Counted from the first letter of the stretch, positions 35,975-45,873 are shown. The stretch is 64,000 bases of DNA from Thalassotalea nanhaiensis (GCF_031583575.1 NZ_CP134146.1:1054001-1118000); one strand, 5' to 3'. Notes: a model not told the origin generated them from the letters alone. Program-made: numbers and translations.

Positions 35975-37513
35975 TTGGTTTTGGTTGATATTTTGAGAAT
36001 AGAAATAGCGTCATTAGATAGAGTGGGTATCACCCAAGAGATTCTTGCCGTTTTTGCAATGAATAATTGGGACTTGCTAGCAATGGAAGTTAGCCAATAC
36101 CATATTTACGTGCAGTTAAAAGACACAAGTATACCGCTTGCCATCATTGAGCCTGAGTTGATTAAAATTTCTGGTTTAAAAGCTATTCGTCAAATTGAGC
36201 TACTACCTGGAGAACGGAAGTCTCAACAACTTGAAGTATTGCTCGCCAACATTCCTGAGCCAATTATCGATATAGATAAAAACGGTTTGATCTTAATGGT
36301 AAATAAAGCCGCAAGTGTTGCGCTTGGCATGAGTGCTGAGCAGCTAATTAATGAACCACTTACCAACCACATTAAAGAAAAGCTTCGTATTTATTTATCT
36401 GGACAATCAACCACACAAGAAGTGACGTTTGCTAATCAACAATATTTCGCAGATATTACTCCGGTTATGTCTGATGAATCGATTAATGGTGCGGTAATTG
36501 TGTTACGAAGTTTAGCGAATGTTGGCCGTCACCTTTCGCAATACCAGCAAGGGCAAGTAGGTGGTTTTGATTCGATCATCGGCAATAGTGAAACAATTAA
36601 ACAAATTAAAAGTCAAACCAAACGGTTTTCCAGCCTAGATTTACCAGTGTTAATTACCGGCGAAACAGGCACGGGTAAAGAATTACTAGCCAAGGCGCTG
36701 CATGACAATGGCAGTCGTTCTAGCAAGCCTTTTTTAGCAATAAACTGTGCGGCTTTACCTGAGCATTTACTTGAGTCGGAGTTGTTTGGTTATGCACCTG
36801 GCGCGTTTACTGGTGCACAAAGTGCAGGTAAGCCAGGTTTGTTTGAGCTTGCTAATGGCGGCAGCGTTTTTCTCGATGAAATCGCTGAGATGCCGGTGTA
36901 CTTACAAGCAAAATTGTTACGTTTTTTACAAGACTTTAAAATTCGTCGTGTTGGCGGGGTTAAGGATCGAAAAGTTGATGTCAGGATCATCAGTGCTACC
37001 CATCAAAATATTGCTGAGCAAGTACAACAAAAGCAATTTAGAGAAGACTTATACTATCGCTTGAACGTGCTGAATTTAGATTTACCGACACTAAATAAGC
37101 GCGCCGATGATATACCTTTATTGGTCGAGCACTTTATTAACAATGCTGCTAAACAAGTAAATCAGTCGAACATTAACCTGAGCCCTGCAGCATTAGAAAA
37201 AGTATGTGCCTATTCTTGGCCGGGTAATGTCAGACAATTACAAAATGTGTTGTTTCGGGTTGCAGCCTTAGCCGAGAAAAATATCATTGATGAGCACGAC
37301 ATTGTGTTTGATGAACAATTAGTGAGCCAAACTGATGAACTGGATTTCACCGGTAGAGATGTAGAAAGTTGGCATGCTGCACAACAAAAATTTGAGCAAG
37401 GGCTGCTTAACGCACTTTATCCTTTGTATCCATCAACTCGTAAACTAGCAGAGCGGCTAAAGGTGTCACATAACAAAGTGGCGATGAAGTTGAGACAATA
37501 CAAGATTAAATAA
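35975..37513 (+). CDS. tyrR: Aromatic amino acid regulator TyrR/PhhR
   Basis: A 512-aa regulator. Order: N-terminal ACT domain (1-75), PAS domain (about 85-180), sigma54-type AAA+ domain with Walker A GETGTGKE (229-236) and GAFTGA (276-281), and a C-terminal Fis-like helix-turn-helix (TRKLAERLKVSHNKVAMKLRQY). TyrR senses tyrosine, phenylalanine or tryptophan and controls their synthesis, transport or breakdown. Unlike E. coli TyrR, this protein keeps the GAFTGA loop that contacts sigma54. The start is TTG with AAGG eight bases upstream; nearby TTG codons are alternatives. Three TyrR-box-like sites precede it. Confidence 0.9.
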   Translation: MVLVDILRIEIASLDRVGITQEILAVFAMNNWDLLAMEVSQYHIYVQLKDTSIPLAIIEPELIKISGLKAIRQIELLPGERKSQQLEVLLANIPEPIIDIDKNGLILMVNKAASVALGMSAEQLINEPLTNHIKEKLRIYLSGQSTTQEVTFANQQYFADITPVMSDESINGAVIVLRSLANVGRHLSQYQQGQVGGFDSIIGNSETIKQIKSQTKRFSSLDLPVLITGETGTGKELLAKALHDNGSRSSKPFLAINCAALPEHLLESELFGYAPGAFTGAQSAGKPGLFELANGGSVFLDEIAEMPVYLQAKLLRFLQDFKIRRVGGVKDRKVDVRIISATHQNIAEQVQQKQFREDLYYRLNVLNLDLPTLNKRADDIPLLVEHFINNAAKQVNQSNINLSPAALEKVCAYSWPGNVRQLQNVLFRVAALAEKNIIDEHDIVFDEQLVSQTDELDFTGRDVESWHAAQQKFEQGLLNALYPLYPSTRKLAERLKVSHNKVAMKLRQYKIK

Positions 37514-37731
37514 TCAATATAAAATCAAACTAGATATATATATTTAATTATAGCTGGTCTAGTTATTGTTATTATCTTGTTATGTTTAACTTGCTTAGAA
37601 TCGATACAAGCTTAAAATTATCAATTCATGTACTGTTTAGATGAGTTACTCAATGAGAAGAACATTATACGGATTGGTATAAACACCACGATAAATAAAT
37701 GCATTTAGCCTTTATTTAACTGCGAGGAATT

Positions 37732-39504
37732 ATGACGAATAAAAATATCTCTGTTTTCAGCAAGTCTATCAAACCGCTATTGGTCTCAAGTATTGCAATA
37801 GCCCTTACTGTTACTAATGTTGCGTGTGCAGAGAAAACTAGCCCTAAAGACATTAACATTAAAGATAAATGGGTTGCTCAATCTGATAGTTTAAGTATTG
37901 ATAAAACGCCTGTTGACCCTGTTAAGGGCAGTTACGGTTTAAATACAAAAACCGGTGAGTTTACTCACCCAGTAGCCACACGAGATAGTCACGATAGAAA
38001 ACCGTTTGATGGCATCTTAGATTATTGGGACACCGAGCAATACATCAAAAATATGACCATTGAGGCATATTATCCCATTACCGTTGAACCATTTCACACT
38101 TGGCAAAATATTGTCGATTTTGATGGCCGCCGTTATCTTTACCAATATGTTCGTCGTGATCTAAAAATATTCGATATAACCAATCCGAAAGACGCAAAAT
38201 TGTTATTAACTCGAGGTCATACTTGGGGAGCTAACGGTGCAGATAAAGTTGATCAAAACCCTTATGATGAAACGGATATGTTCGGCGCTGCATCTATTCA
38301 GTTTAACGAAAAACTGGGTAAATATATCATGGTACAAGCTTTTGAAGTTCGCCGTTTTGGTTTACTGAAAAATAAACGTACCCAACCTGATAAAGTAGAA
38401 GCTATACGTAAATCGAACCATTTAAAAGGTTTTAAAGTTTATGAAATGAATGGCCCAATGCCTAAAGATTGGAAGTTATTATCAGAGCGTACAACCGATG
38501 TAGAACACCCTGATGCTCCTTATGGTCAGCAGCAAGGGTCGGGTGTAAGGGATCTTCCTGCTTATTTTGGTGGCGATACTATGTATGTTGCTGCAGCGCC
38601 AGATGCAAGTTACGCACTAACTGAATATCCAAATGATTTATATTCTGCCGGCTATCAGTCGTGGGATATGTCAGATCCTACTAACCCTAAGTTTTTGGAT
38701 CAGTTAACGGTTCCGGGCCAAATTGCATTTGATCCTGTTCATGAGGCTGCATTTAAAGAAAACCCACGCGCAGGTAATCGCACCTCCTGGATGGGAGCTC
38801 GCATGTCATTATTTATCCCTACACCTGTTGAAGATGGCGGAAAATATGGTTATGCAGCCATGGGCGGCTTAGGTTTTTATGTGGTTGATATTACTGACAG
38901 TAAAAATTTAAAAGTCGTTAGTCACCTGAATTTTGCGCCGAGTGTCGCAGGTACCGAAGGTGATTTTATTGATGTATCACAAGTTGAGAAAACAGGTATT
39001 GTTTATTTCAGTGGTTACCCATTAAATGAAGATTGTTGGGAACCGTACAAAGATGTTCACATGATCGATGTTAGTAACCCTGCTAAACCAGTTAAAGTAG
39101 GTGTTCTACCTCGACCTAAACCTCCAGCAGATGCTAAATTTGTCGATTTTTGTCAACGTCGTGGTAGCTTTGGCCCTAAGCGTACGGGTTATTACACCCA
39201 ACCTGGTACGCCGAAAGATAACATTTTACCGTTCAATTTCTATAATGCCGGTTTGCAAGTATTTGATGTAAGCAATATAGAAAAGCCTAAAATAACAGCG
39301 TATTTTGTACCACCATTTAATACCGAGCGTGTAGTTGAGTATGCTCGTGGTAATTTATCGCATAGTGTCTACGTTGAATACGATAGAAACTTATTTTGGT
39401 TATTTACCAATCACGGGATCTATGTGCTATCAAGCCCTGTGCTCGGTGAACCTAGTTTTGAAGCGCCAACGACACCTTGGCCAGCGAGACCCCTTAAGAA
39501 ATAA
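37732..39504 (+). CDS. Secreted LVIVD-repeat beta-propeller protein
   Basis: A 590-aa exported protein with a Sec signal peptide (hydrophobic core LLVSSIAIALTVTNVACA). The body contains several LVIVD-type repeats: LKIFDITNPKDAKLL, SWDMSDPTNPKFLDQL, FYVVDITDSKNLKVV, VHMIDVSNPAKPVKVG and LQVFDVSNIEKPKITA, spaced as blades of a beta-propeller. Function is not known. The position between tyrR and kynureninase suggests, but does not prove, a role in aromatic amino acid derived metabolism in the periplasm. Confidence 0.75.
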   Translation: MTNKNISVFSKSIKPLLVSSIAIALTVTNVACAEKTSPKDINIKDKWVAQSDSLSIDKTPVDPVKGSYGLNTKTGEFTHPVATRDSHDRKPFDGILDYWDTEQYIKNMTIEAYYPITVEPFHTWQNIVDFDGRRYLYQYVRRDLKIFDITNPKDAKLLLTRGHTWGANGADKVDQNPYDETDMFGAASIQFNEKLGKYIMVQAFEVRRFGLLKNKRTQPDKVEAIRKSNHLKGFKVYEMNGPMPKDWKLLSERTTDVEHPDAPYGQQQGSGVRDLPAYFGGDTMYVAAAPDASYALTEYPNDLYSAGYQSWDMSDPTNPKFLDQLTVPGQIAFDPVHEAAFKENPRAGNRTSWMGARMSLFIPTPVEDGGKYGYAAMGGLGFYVVDITDSKNLKVVSHLNFAPSVAGTEGDFIDVSQVEKTGIVYFSGYPLNEDCWEPYKDVHMIDVSNPAKPVKVGVLPRPKPPADAKFVDFCQRRGSFGPKRTGYYTQPGTPKDNILPFNFYNAGLQVFDVSNIEKPKITAYFVPPFNTERVVEYARGNLSHSVYVEYDRNLFWLFTNHGIYVLSSPVLGEPSFEAPTTPWPARPLKK

Positions 39505-39527
39505 CGTGCTATAAACACTTACCCAAT

Positions 39528-39553
39528 GAAGCCTTAGGTAACTCTAAGGCTTC
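39528..39553 (+). terminator. Terminator after the LVIVD gene
   Basis: A 10-bp perfect stem (GAAGCCTTAG / CTAAGGCTTC) with a 6-nt loop, followed by GCTAATTTT; 24 bp after the stop. Confidence 0.75.
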
Positions 39554-39755
39554 GCTAATTTTACGGAAACAAAATAGCCTAGTTATAACTATTTTATTAT
39601 AGGCTTAACGATTAATGTTATTTTTAAGTTATTACAAATGCCTATATGATGATTTTAATAACAATCATATTTAGGTATTCTGCCAATAACAAACGGCAGA
39701 TTAAGTAATTAGTACTATTACCAATACCACCGTATTTAAACGCTGTGAGACTAAC

Positions 39756-41000
39756 ATGCAAAAAATTACCAGAGAATATTGTATTCAACTAGATAGCCAA
39801 GACAGCATCGCTGATTTTCGCAATGAATTTAATTTACCAGAGCATGACATTTACATGTGTGGTAATTCATTAGGGGCCATGCCTAAAAAAGCTATGGCTA
39901 AAGTTGAGCAAGTAATGCTGGATCAATGGGGCACTAGTTTAATTAAAAGCTGGAATATTCATGGCTGGTTTACTTTAAGCCAAACTATTGGTGACCTATT
40001 GGCAACAACTATCGGTGCTGAAGCTGGCGAAGTTGTCGTTACTGATGCTACAGGAATAAACGTATTTAAAGTGCTCGCTGCTGCTTTAACCCTGAACCCT
40101 GAACGTAAAAAAATAGTCATGGAAGGCAGTAACTTTCCAACTGATAACTATACTGCGCAAGGGTTAGTAAAATTGCTCGGTAATAAACATGAAATTGTTT
40201 TTGCTGAAACTGAGCAAGGTATTTTAGATGCCATTGATGACAGCGTCGCTGTTGTTTGTTTAACGCAAGTGCACTATAAATCTGGTCGCTTGCTTGATAT
40301 GAAATCAATCACTGAAAAAACTCAGCAGTGCGGCGCTATTTCAGTATGGGATTTATGCCACAGTGGTGGTGCTTTACCTATTGATCTTAATGGCTGTAAT
40401 GTTGATTTTGCTCTAGGTTGTACTTACAAATATTACAATGGTGGTCCTGGCAGTCCGGCTTTTGTGTTCTGCGCCAAACGCCATCAAGGCAAAGCTTTAC
40501 AACCTTTAACTGGTTGGTACTCACATGCAGCGCCATTCGCCTTTGAACAAGATTATCGTCCGGCCGAAAACATCAACCAAATGCTCTCAGGTACGCAAGG
40601 GATATTAAGTTTGGCGGTATCTGAAATAGGCATCGATATTGCTTCTCGCGCCGATATGAATGAAGTTCGTAATAAATCGTTAAATTTATCTGACTTATTC
40701 ATGCAGCTAATCGAGCAGGAATGTGCTGAATTTAATTTTGAGTTAATCACTCCGAAAGAACGCGCCCGTCGAGGTAGTCAGGTCGCAATGAGCCATGAAA
40801 ATGGTTATGCCATTATGCAATGTTTAATTGCGCAAGGTGTAATGGGAGACTTTAGAGCCCCTGATACTTTAAGATTCGGTTTAACCCCCCTTTATCTGCG
40901 CTTTGTTGATATTTGGGATGCTGTAGCAACGTTAAAAGAAATAATGCAAAAAGGTACTTGGCAGGAAGCGGTATATAATCAAAAGCATGCAGTTACCTAA
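39756..41000 (+). CDS. kynU: Kynureninase
   Basis: PLP enzyme that hydrolyses kynurenine to anthranilate, or 3-hydroxykynurenine to 3-hydroxyanthranilate, releasing alanine. Motifs: MCGNSLGAMPKKA, DATGINVFKVLAAAL, VWDLCHSGGALPIDL, and the PLP lysine in GCTYKYYNGGPGSP (Lys225). The 414-aa length is typical. The transporter gene follows 43 bp later on the same strand, and a 3-hydroxyanthranilate dioxygenase lies 17 kb away. Tryptophan dioxygenase and formamidase genes are not in the window. Confidence 0.94.
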   Translation: MQKITREYCIQLDSQDSIADFRNEFNLPEHDIYMCGNSLGAMPKKAMAKVEQVMLDQWGTSLIKSWNIHGWFTLSQTIGDLLATTIGAEAGEVVVTDATGINVFKVLAAALTLNPERKKIVMEGSNFPTDNYTAQGLVKLLGNKHEIVFAETEQGILDAIDDSVAVVCLTQVHYKSGRLLDMKSITEKTQQCGAISVWDLCHSGGALPIDLNGCNVDFALGCTYKYYNGGPGSPAFVFCAKRHQGKALQPLTGWYSHAAPFAFEQDYRPAENINQMLSGTQGILSLAVSEIGIDIASRADMNEVRNKSLNLSDLFMQLIEQECAEFNFELITPKERARRGSQVAMSHENGYAIMQCLIAQGVMGDFRAPDTLRFGLTPLYLRFVDIWDAVATLKEIMQKGTWQEAVYNQKHAVT

Positions 41001-41043
41001 ACATAATTATCGCGATAAATATAAAACAACAAAGAGGTAATAA

Positions 41044-42414
41044 ATGAGTATTTCAGCCACAAAAGCGGTGACTTGGTCATCAAAATCCAGTTTTCTCTTT
41101 GCGACTATCGGTATTGCGGTAGGACTTGGGAATATCTGGCGTTTTCCTTATGTGGTTGGTACTAATGGCGGCGCAGCGTTTGTGTTAGTTTATATCTTAA
41201 CACTGTTGTGTTTTGCAGCCCCTATCATGATTGCTGAATTGATGATTGGCAGACAAGGTCAAAAAGACCCATTCTCTAGTATTAAAGAGTTAAGTGAGAA
41301 AAATTCTGCTAGTAAAAGCTGGCAGATAATAGGCTGGTTAAGTTTACTTATTCCTTTTATCGCTTTGTCTTATTACAGTGTTGTTGCCGGTTGGACTGTC
41401 GATTACACCTGGCAATCGTTATTAAACCGCTTTGATGGAATTGATAATGCCGGCTCTAAGCAATACTTCCAGTCACTTGCAGGTTCGCCAACTCACAGTG
41501 TTGCACTATTTATAGGCTTTATCGCATTTACAATGTTTATTATTTCGAAAGGCTTAAAAGATGGCCTGGAGAAAAGCGTAAAATTGCTCATGCCAATGCT
41601 GTTTATTATCTTAGTTTTCCTAGTTATTTATGCCGCTATTGCCGGAGATTTCGCTAAAGGGTTTGCTTATTTATTTTCCCCTGATTTATCTAAAATTAAT
41701 GCCGATGTTGTGTTAGCTGCAATGGGGCAGGCGTTTTTCTCATTAGGTGTTGGTGCCGGTAGTGTAATGGCTTATGGCGGTTATTTATCAAAAGATATTT
41801 CCATTCCTAAATCGGTGTTAACCGTCGCCTTTGCCGATACTTTGGTGGCTCTGTTAGCTGGTCTTGCAATATTTCCATTTGTGTTCGCCTTTGATTTAAC
41901 GCCATCAAGTGGGCCTGGGTTGATTTTTGAAACTCTGCCAATAGCGTTTGGGCAACTACCAGGTGGACAATGGGTTGGTTTATTATTTTTCTTTTTATTA
42001 GCTGGCGCCGCGCTTACAACAGCTTTGTCTATGCTTGAGTGTTTGGTACGTTTCCTATCGGATAGGTACCAATTCACCCGAGTTAAAGCTACATGCATTG
42101 CCGGCTCTGCCAGTGCTGTTTTAGGTTTAGGTGCTGCTTTATCATTTAACCTGTTAGCAGATTTCAAACCACTTGGCTTTATTGACTTTTTTAGTGGTAA
42201 AACATTGTTTGATTTAATGGATTATTCGGTAGCCAATATTATGATCCCGTTCAATGCATTATTAATTGTGTTGTTCTGTGGATGGGTAATGAAAAAAGAT
42301 GTTGTGCAAGTAGAGTTTGCAGAGCAATCATCTGTTTGGTTTAAGCCATGGCTAACACTAATTCGATTCATTGCCCCAGTAGGCGTAATTGCGGTGTTAA
42401 TTATTGGTTTGTAA
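41044..42414 (+). CDS. Sodium-dependent amino acid transporter (NSS/SNF family)
   Basis: A 456-aa sodium symporter with eleven to twelve helices. The family's first helix is clear: ATIGIAVGLGNIWRFPYVVGTNGGAAF, which holds the sodium and substrate sites. Bacterial relatives include tryptophan (TnaT) and tyrosine (TyrT) carriers. Placed directly after kynureninase, it most likely imports tryptophan or kynurenine; that substrate is inference. Confidence 0.88.
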   Translation: MSISATKAVTWSSKSSFLFATIGIAVGLGNIWRFPYVVGTNGGAAFVLVYILTLLCFAAPIMIAELMIGRQGQKDPFSSIKELSEKNSASKSWQIIGWLSLLIPFIALSYYSVVAGWTVDYTWQSLLNRFDGIDNAGSKQYFQSLAGSPTHSVALFIGFIAFTMFIISKGLKDGLEKSVKLLMPMLFIILVFLVIYAAIAGDFAKGFAYLFSPDLSKINADVVLAAMGQAFFSLGVGAGSVMAYGGYLSKDISIPKSVLTVAFADTLVALLAGLAIFPFVFAFDLTPSSGPGLIFETLPIAFGQLPGGQWVGLLFFFLLAGAALTTALSMLECLVRFLSDRYQFTRVKATCIAGSASAVLGLGAALSFNLLADFKPLGFIDFFSGKTLFDLMDYSVANIMIPFNALLIVLFCGWVMKKDVVQVEFAEQSSVWFKPWLTLIRFIAPVGVIAVLIIGL

Positions 42415-42435
42415 TACAACTTTATTATTCTGATC

Positions 42436-42458
42436 AGGCAGGTAAAACTGCCTTTTTT
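42436..42458 (+). terminator. Terminator after the NSS transporter gene
   Basis: Stem AGGCAG / CTGCCT with a 6-nt loop and a six-T run, 21 bp after the stop. The T run leads directly into an ACTTCAGGGA repeat. Confidence 0.8.
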
Positions 42459-42484
42459 ACTTCAGGGAAGAAGGAATGCCAAGC
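42458..42484. repeat. ACTTCAGGGA repeat, partial copy
   Basis: ACTTCAGGGAAGAAGGAATG directly behind the terminator T run, then sequence that diverges. Same junction as at the other copies. Confidence 0.65.
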
Positions 42485-42904
42485 TCACATGGATGTTATA
42501 GGGTTGGCTCATTTACTTTTCACTTCAACTATTGGCAAAATTTCCCCGTTAATTTAAATAAATTTGTTTCGAAACTAGGAACAAAATATTAACATGGGTT
42601 AATAATAATAAATTTTTACCAACTCCAAAATTTATATTTTTCACAACAATTGCAATTCTCATTTTTATGTCTTTATAACCTGTTGAATTTTAACTGTTAA
42701 AGTTTGAATTTTGGTTTTTATTGAATAAATTGGCTATATATAAAAGTGTATAGCAGACCCGTAATAAATTATTTTTATTATATGTTTGACTCCTTTAGTG
42801 TGGTTACAGATGAGTAAGAACATAATAACAACTCATTAATAAAATAAATTCATTCATAAAAATTATAAAAGATAATTCCCTAGCACTGGGGTGGAGAACA
42901 CAAG
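42485..42904. other. Long AT-rich leader of the TonB receptor gene
   Basis: About 420 very AT-rich bases with no gene. It should contain the promoter of the receptor gene; a run of ATAATAAATAA-type sequence near 42600 and 42840 is visible. The ribosome binding site is GGGGTGGAG just before 42905. I find no operator I would defend. Confidence 0.4.
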
Positions 42905-45250
42905 ATGAGTATGCAACATATTTCAAAGGTTAAAACCATGCGAAACCCAATAGCAATGAGTGTCGCTCTTGCCATAGGTTTAACTAACCTGTCAGCTTTT
43001 GCTGAAGAAGCAACTACAGAAAACGTTGAAGTAGATGAGTTAGCGATTGAGCATGTAACCGTTACTGCTCGTCATAAAGTTGAAAGTTTACAAACAACAC
43101 CGATTGCTGTTTCAGCATTTGGTGCAGATCAAATTAAAGAAGAACGTATAAACGGCTTAGAAGATATTTCAAGCAGAGTACCTGGTTTTCAGATGAATGC
43201 TTATAACTCGGCTGAGCCAGAATTATTTATGCGTGGTATTGGTAGTGATATAGAAAGTGCCGGTGCTGCAGCAGCAATTGGTATGTATATCGATGGCGTT
43301 TATATTTCACGTGGTACCAGTGCTGTTATGGATTTATACGACCTTCAAAGCGTTGAAGTGCTGCGTGGTCCACAAGGTACATTGTATGGTAAAAACGTTG
43401 TCGGCGGTGCAGTAAACTTTATCACTAAACGCCCTGTTGATGGTGATATGGAAGGTAGCGCAGAAGTTACCGCTGGTGATTATGGTCTAATGGAAGCGAA
43501 AGGCTATGTTACTGGTGCTGTCTCAGATAGCATGGCGGGTAAAATTTCTGTAGTGTCAAAAACACGCGATGGTTACGGTAAAAACACCTATACGGGTAAT
43601 GATGCCGATGTTGCTGAAAGTACCTCTGTACGTGGTCAATTATTATATACCGCCAGTGACGATTTAGAAGTATTGTTTACCGCGGCATCAAGCAGTGCTG
43701 AAGGGGTACCAAAAATTAAACATATTGGCTATAGCGCAGGTCGTAACGAAGCGTTTATTAGTGAAGACCCGCGTGAAGATTTAAGCAGCGTTGATAATGA
43801 TGAAGAATCAGACAGCACAACGTTTGCAGTGCAAGTTGATTGGACAACTGGTATTGGTCATTTAACCTCAATCACAGCGTATCGTGATAATGATTACAGC
43901 ATTTATGAAAATGCGGCTGCTGGACTTGTAGATTCAACTCAAAAGTTTGAATGGTGTGGCGATTGGAGCACTTTTGATATTTACCCTTGTGAAGATAACA
44001 CGGTGGAGAATCAAGAAGACTTAGCGTTAATCCAACCAGATGATGAATGGTTGTCATTAAAAGAAGAACAATCTGAGCAGTTTTCACAAGAATTTCGTTT
44101 AGCCGATGTAAGTGACGGACCATTAGGTTGGTTAGTTGGTGTGTTCTACATGACTGAAGACATTGACCGTCAAGAAGAAGTTGATTATTGGTTTGATACG
44201 CAATGGGGTACAACTACTGGCAATATATATAACACTACAGTAAATGACACCACAAGCTACGCTGTTTTTGGTCAAGCTAGTTATGAATTAACGGACAAGT
44301 TATCTGTTACTGGTGGTTTACGTTGGTCGCGAGATGAAAAAGACTTCTCCGGTACCGCTGGTGGTAAACGTTTTGATAACTGTTGTGGTCATCACATTGA
44401 CCTCGAAGGTAACTGGGTATTTGATGAATACGCATTCGAGACTGATGATTCATGGGAAGAGTGGACACCAAGTTTTAACTTAGATTATCAAGCAACAGAC
44501 GATATGTTCTTGTATGCATCAGTAGCGAAAGGCTATAAAGCGGGTGGCTTTAACGGTGAAGGCATGGAAAAAGCTGAAGAAGCAATTATTGCTTTTGATC
44601 CTGAAACAGCTTGGAACTATGAAGTTGGATTTAAAACGCGAAGCTTTTCTGACAGATTACAAGTAAATGGTGCGTTATTCTTTACTGAATATACCGATAT
44701 TCAAACCACAGTTTGGGTAGAAACCGGTGAAACCACGCCTGATAACTTACAAGTGTTTAACGGTACTGGTGAAGTATCTGGTTTAGAGTTGGAAGTTGTT
44801 GCCTTAGTGACTGAAGGTTTAACCCTAAAAGGTAGCTACGGATTTATTGATTCAGAATTTACTGAAGACTTTGAAGTGGATGGTGAAAACCTCAAAGGCA
44901 ATAAAATGCGCCGTACACCAGAAAACACGTTCAGCCTAAATGCTGTATATGAGTGGGGCATGGGTGACTTTGCTGAAGCAAGTGTAAGTGTTAGTTACCA
45001 ATATCAAGACGAATACTTCTTTGATAACTCAAATGATCCACTTACCCAAGTTGACTCAGAAACTAACGTAGATGCTGTATTTATGCTGCGTAGCTGGGAA
45101 GACACATGGTCAGTTCAAGTTTGGGCTAAAAACCTAACTGACGAGCTGAACGTTGCTTCTACTACTGTGTATGCTGCTATGGACGATACCGTGTATAACT
45201 CGTACAAAGCGCCTAAAACAGTTGGTGTTACCTTTGGCTATAACTTTTAA
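42905..45250 (+). CDS. TonB-dependent outer-membrane receptor
   Basis: A 781-aa receptor for TonB-driven uptake. Signal peptide (MRNPIAMSVALAIGLTNLSAFA), a TonB-box-like segment (IEHVTVTARH), a plug domain (PIAVSAFGADQIKEERINGLEDI ... LRGPQGTLYGKNVVGGAVNF) and a 22-strand barrel ending in GVTFGYNF with the terminal aromatic. It is of the FecA/iron-siderophore-like 'TonB-dependent receptor' class common in marine Alteromonadales for organic substrates. The position after kynU and an amino acid symporter hints at an aromatic or heterocyclic ligand; this is inference. Confidence 0.9.
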   Translation: MSMQHISKVKTMRNPIAMSVALAIGLTNLSAFAEEATTENVEVDELAIEHVTVTARHKVESLQTTPIAVSAFGADQIKEERINGLEDISSRVPGFQMNAYNSAEPELFMRGIGSDIESAGAAAAIGMYIDGVYISRGTSAVMDLYDLQSVEVLRGPQGTLYGKNVVGGAVNFITKRPVDGDMEGSAEVTAGDYGLMEAKGYVTGAVSDSMAGKISVVSKTRDGYGKNTYTGNDADVAESTSVRGQLLYTASDDLEVLFTAASSSAEGVPKIKHIGYSAGRNEAFISEDPREDLSSVDNDEESDSTTFAVQVDWTTGIGHLTSITAYRDNDYSIYENAAAGLVDSTQKFEWCGDWSTFDIYPCEDNTVENQEDLALIQPDDEWLSLKEEQSEQFSQEFRLADVSDGPLGWLVGVFYMTEDIDRQEEVDYWFDTQWGTTTGNIYNTTVNDTTSYAVFGQASYELTDKLSVTGGLRWSRDEKDFSGTAGGKRFDNCCGHHIDLEGNWVFDEYAFETDDSWEEWTPSFNLDYQATDDMFLYASVAKGYKAGGFNGEGMEKAEEAIIAFDPETAWNYEVGFKTRSFSDRLQVNGALFFTEYTDIQTTVWVETGETTPDNLQVFNGTGEVSGLELEVVALVTEGLTLKGSYGFIDSEFTEDFEVDGENLKGNKMRRTPENTFSLNAVYEWGMGDFAEASVSVSYQYQDEYFFDNSNDPLTQVDSETNVDAVFMLRSWEDTWSVQVWAKNLTDELNVASTTVYAAMDDTVYNSYKAPKTVGVTFGYNF

Positions 45251-45332
45251 TTCAGGGATGAATTAATGCAAAACAAACAGGGATGTTATCTGTTTTGCTA
45301 AGTTGAAGAGCTAATAAAATATGACAAACATG

Positions 45333-45365
45333 GCCCTGAAGACGAACATTTTCAGGGCTTTTTTA
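45333..45365 (+). terminator. Terminator after the TonB receptor gene
   Basis: Stem GCCCTGAA / TTCAGGGC with a 10-nt loop and a seven-T run. Between the receptor stop and the terminator lies TTCAGGGATGAATTAATGC (about 45251), which resembles the ACTTCAGGGA repeat. Confidence 0.85.
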
Positions 45366-45379
45366 TTTTTGAGGATCCT

Positions 45380-45802
45380 ATGAATTATATTAAATTATTC
45401 CTGCTTGCTGCACTTTTAACACTAACAATTATCGTTCCTAATAAAGCGCATAGCGTTGCCGATCAAAATGCAATTTATACAATTACCGTTTGGAAAATAC
45501 ACCCTGGTAAACATGTTGAATTTATAAAGTACATGACTGAATGGGAAGAGGTGTTCAAAGAAATTAATGAACCGCCAATGAAATGGTATCGAAAAATATC
45601 TGGTGACAGCTATGACTTTGTCAGCATTAGCCCGCCATTTAATTATGAAGCAGAAAAAGCCATGGAGGCTGCGGGTAAAAAACGCGGTTTACCAATTGGC
45701 TATAACTATACGTTAAAGCTTAATGAATTTGCTGATACGTACACCAGTACTATCGTGGAAGGACCGCAGTCTATGGCTGACTTATTGGCACAGATTGAAT
45801 AG
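45380..45802 (+). CDS. Small secreted protein, dimeric alpha/beta-barrel-like
   Basis: A 140-aa protein with a clear signal peptide (LFLLAALLTLTIIVPNKAHS, cleavage near residue 25). The mature part (IYTITVWKIHPGKHVEFIKYMTEWEEVFKE) has the beta-alpha pattern of ferredoxin-like NIPSNAP/ABM proteins. No catalytic residues can be named. It lies downstream of the TonB receptor and may be expressed with it by read-through. Confidence 0.6.
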   Translation: MNYIKLFLLAALLTLTIIVPNKAHSVADQNAIYTITVWKIHPGKHVEFIKYMTEWEEVFKEINEPPMKWYRKISGDSYDFVSISPPFNYEAEKAMEAAGKKRGLPIGYNYTLKLNEFADTYTSTIVEGPQSMADLLAQIE

Positions 45803-45822
45803 TCCAACGTATAAAATCACAT

Positions 45823-45864
45823 TGGGTCAGAGTGTATGAATTCATTTTATAACCTTCTGACCCA
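45823..45864. repeat. Inverted repeat TGGGTCAG / CTGACCCA
   Basis: Eight-base perfect arms 26 bases apart, with a second palindrome (ATGAATTCAT) in the loop, between convergent genes, then AATATTTTTT. It may work as a terminator. The arms also resemble the GGGTCAGA ends of REP-associated (Y1) transposase elements, so it could be a relic. Confidence 0.5.
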
Positions 45865-45873
45865 GAATATTTT

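Noticed and set aside
42640-42670. Fur-box-like AT-rich string upstream of the TonB receptor gene
   Set aside because: Only one half resembles the consensus and it is over 230 bases from the start.
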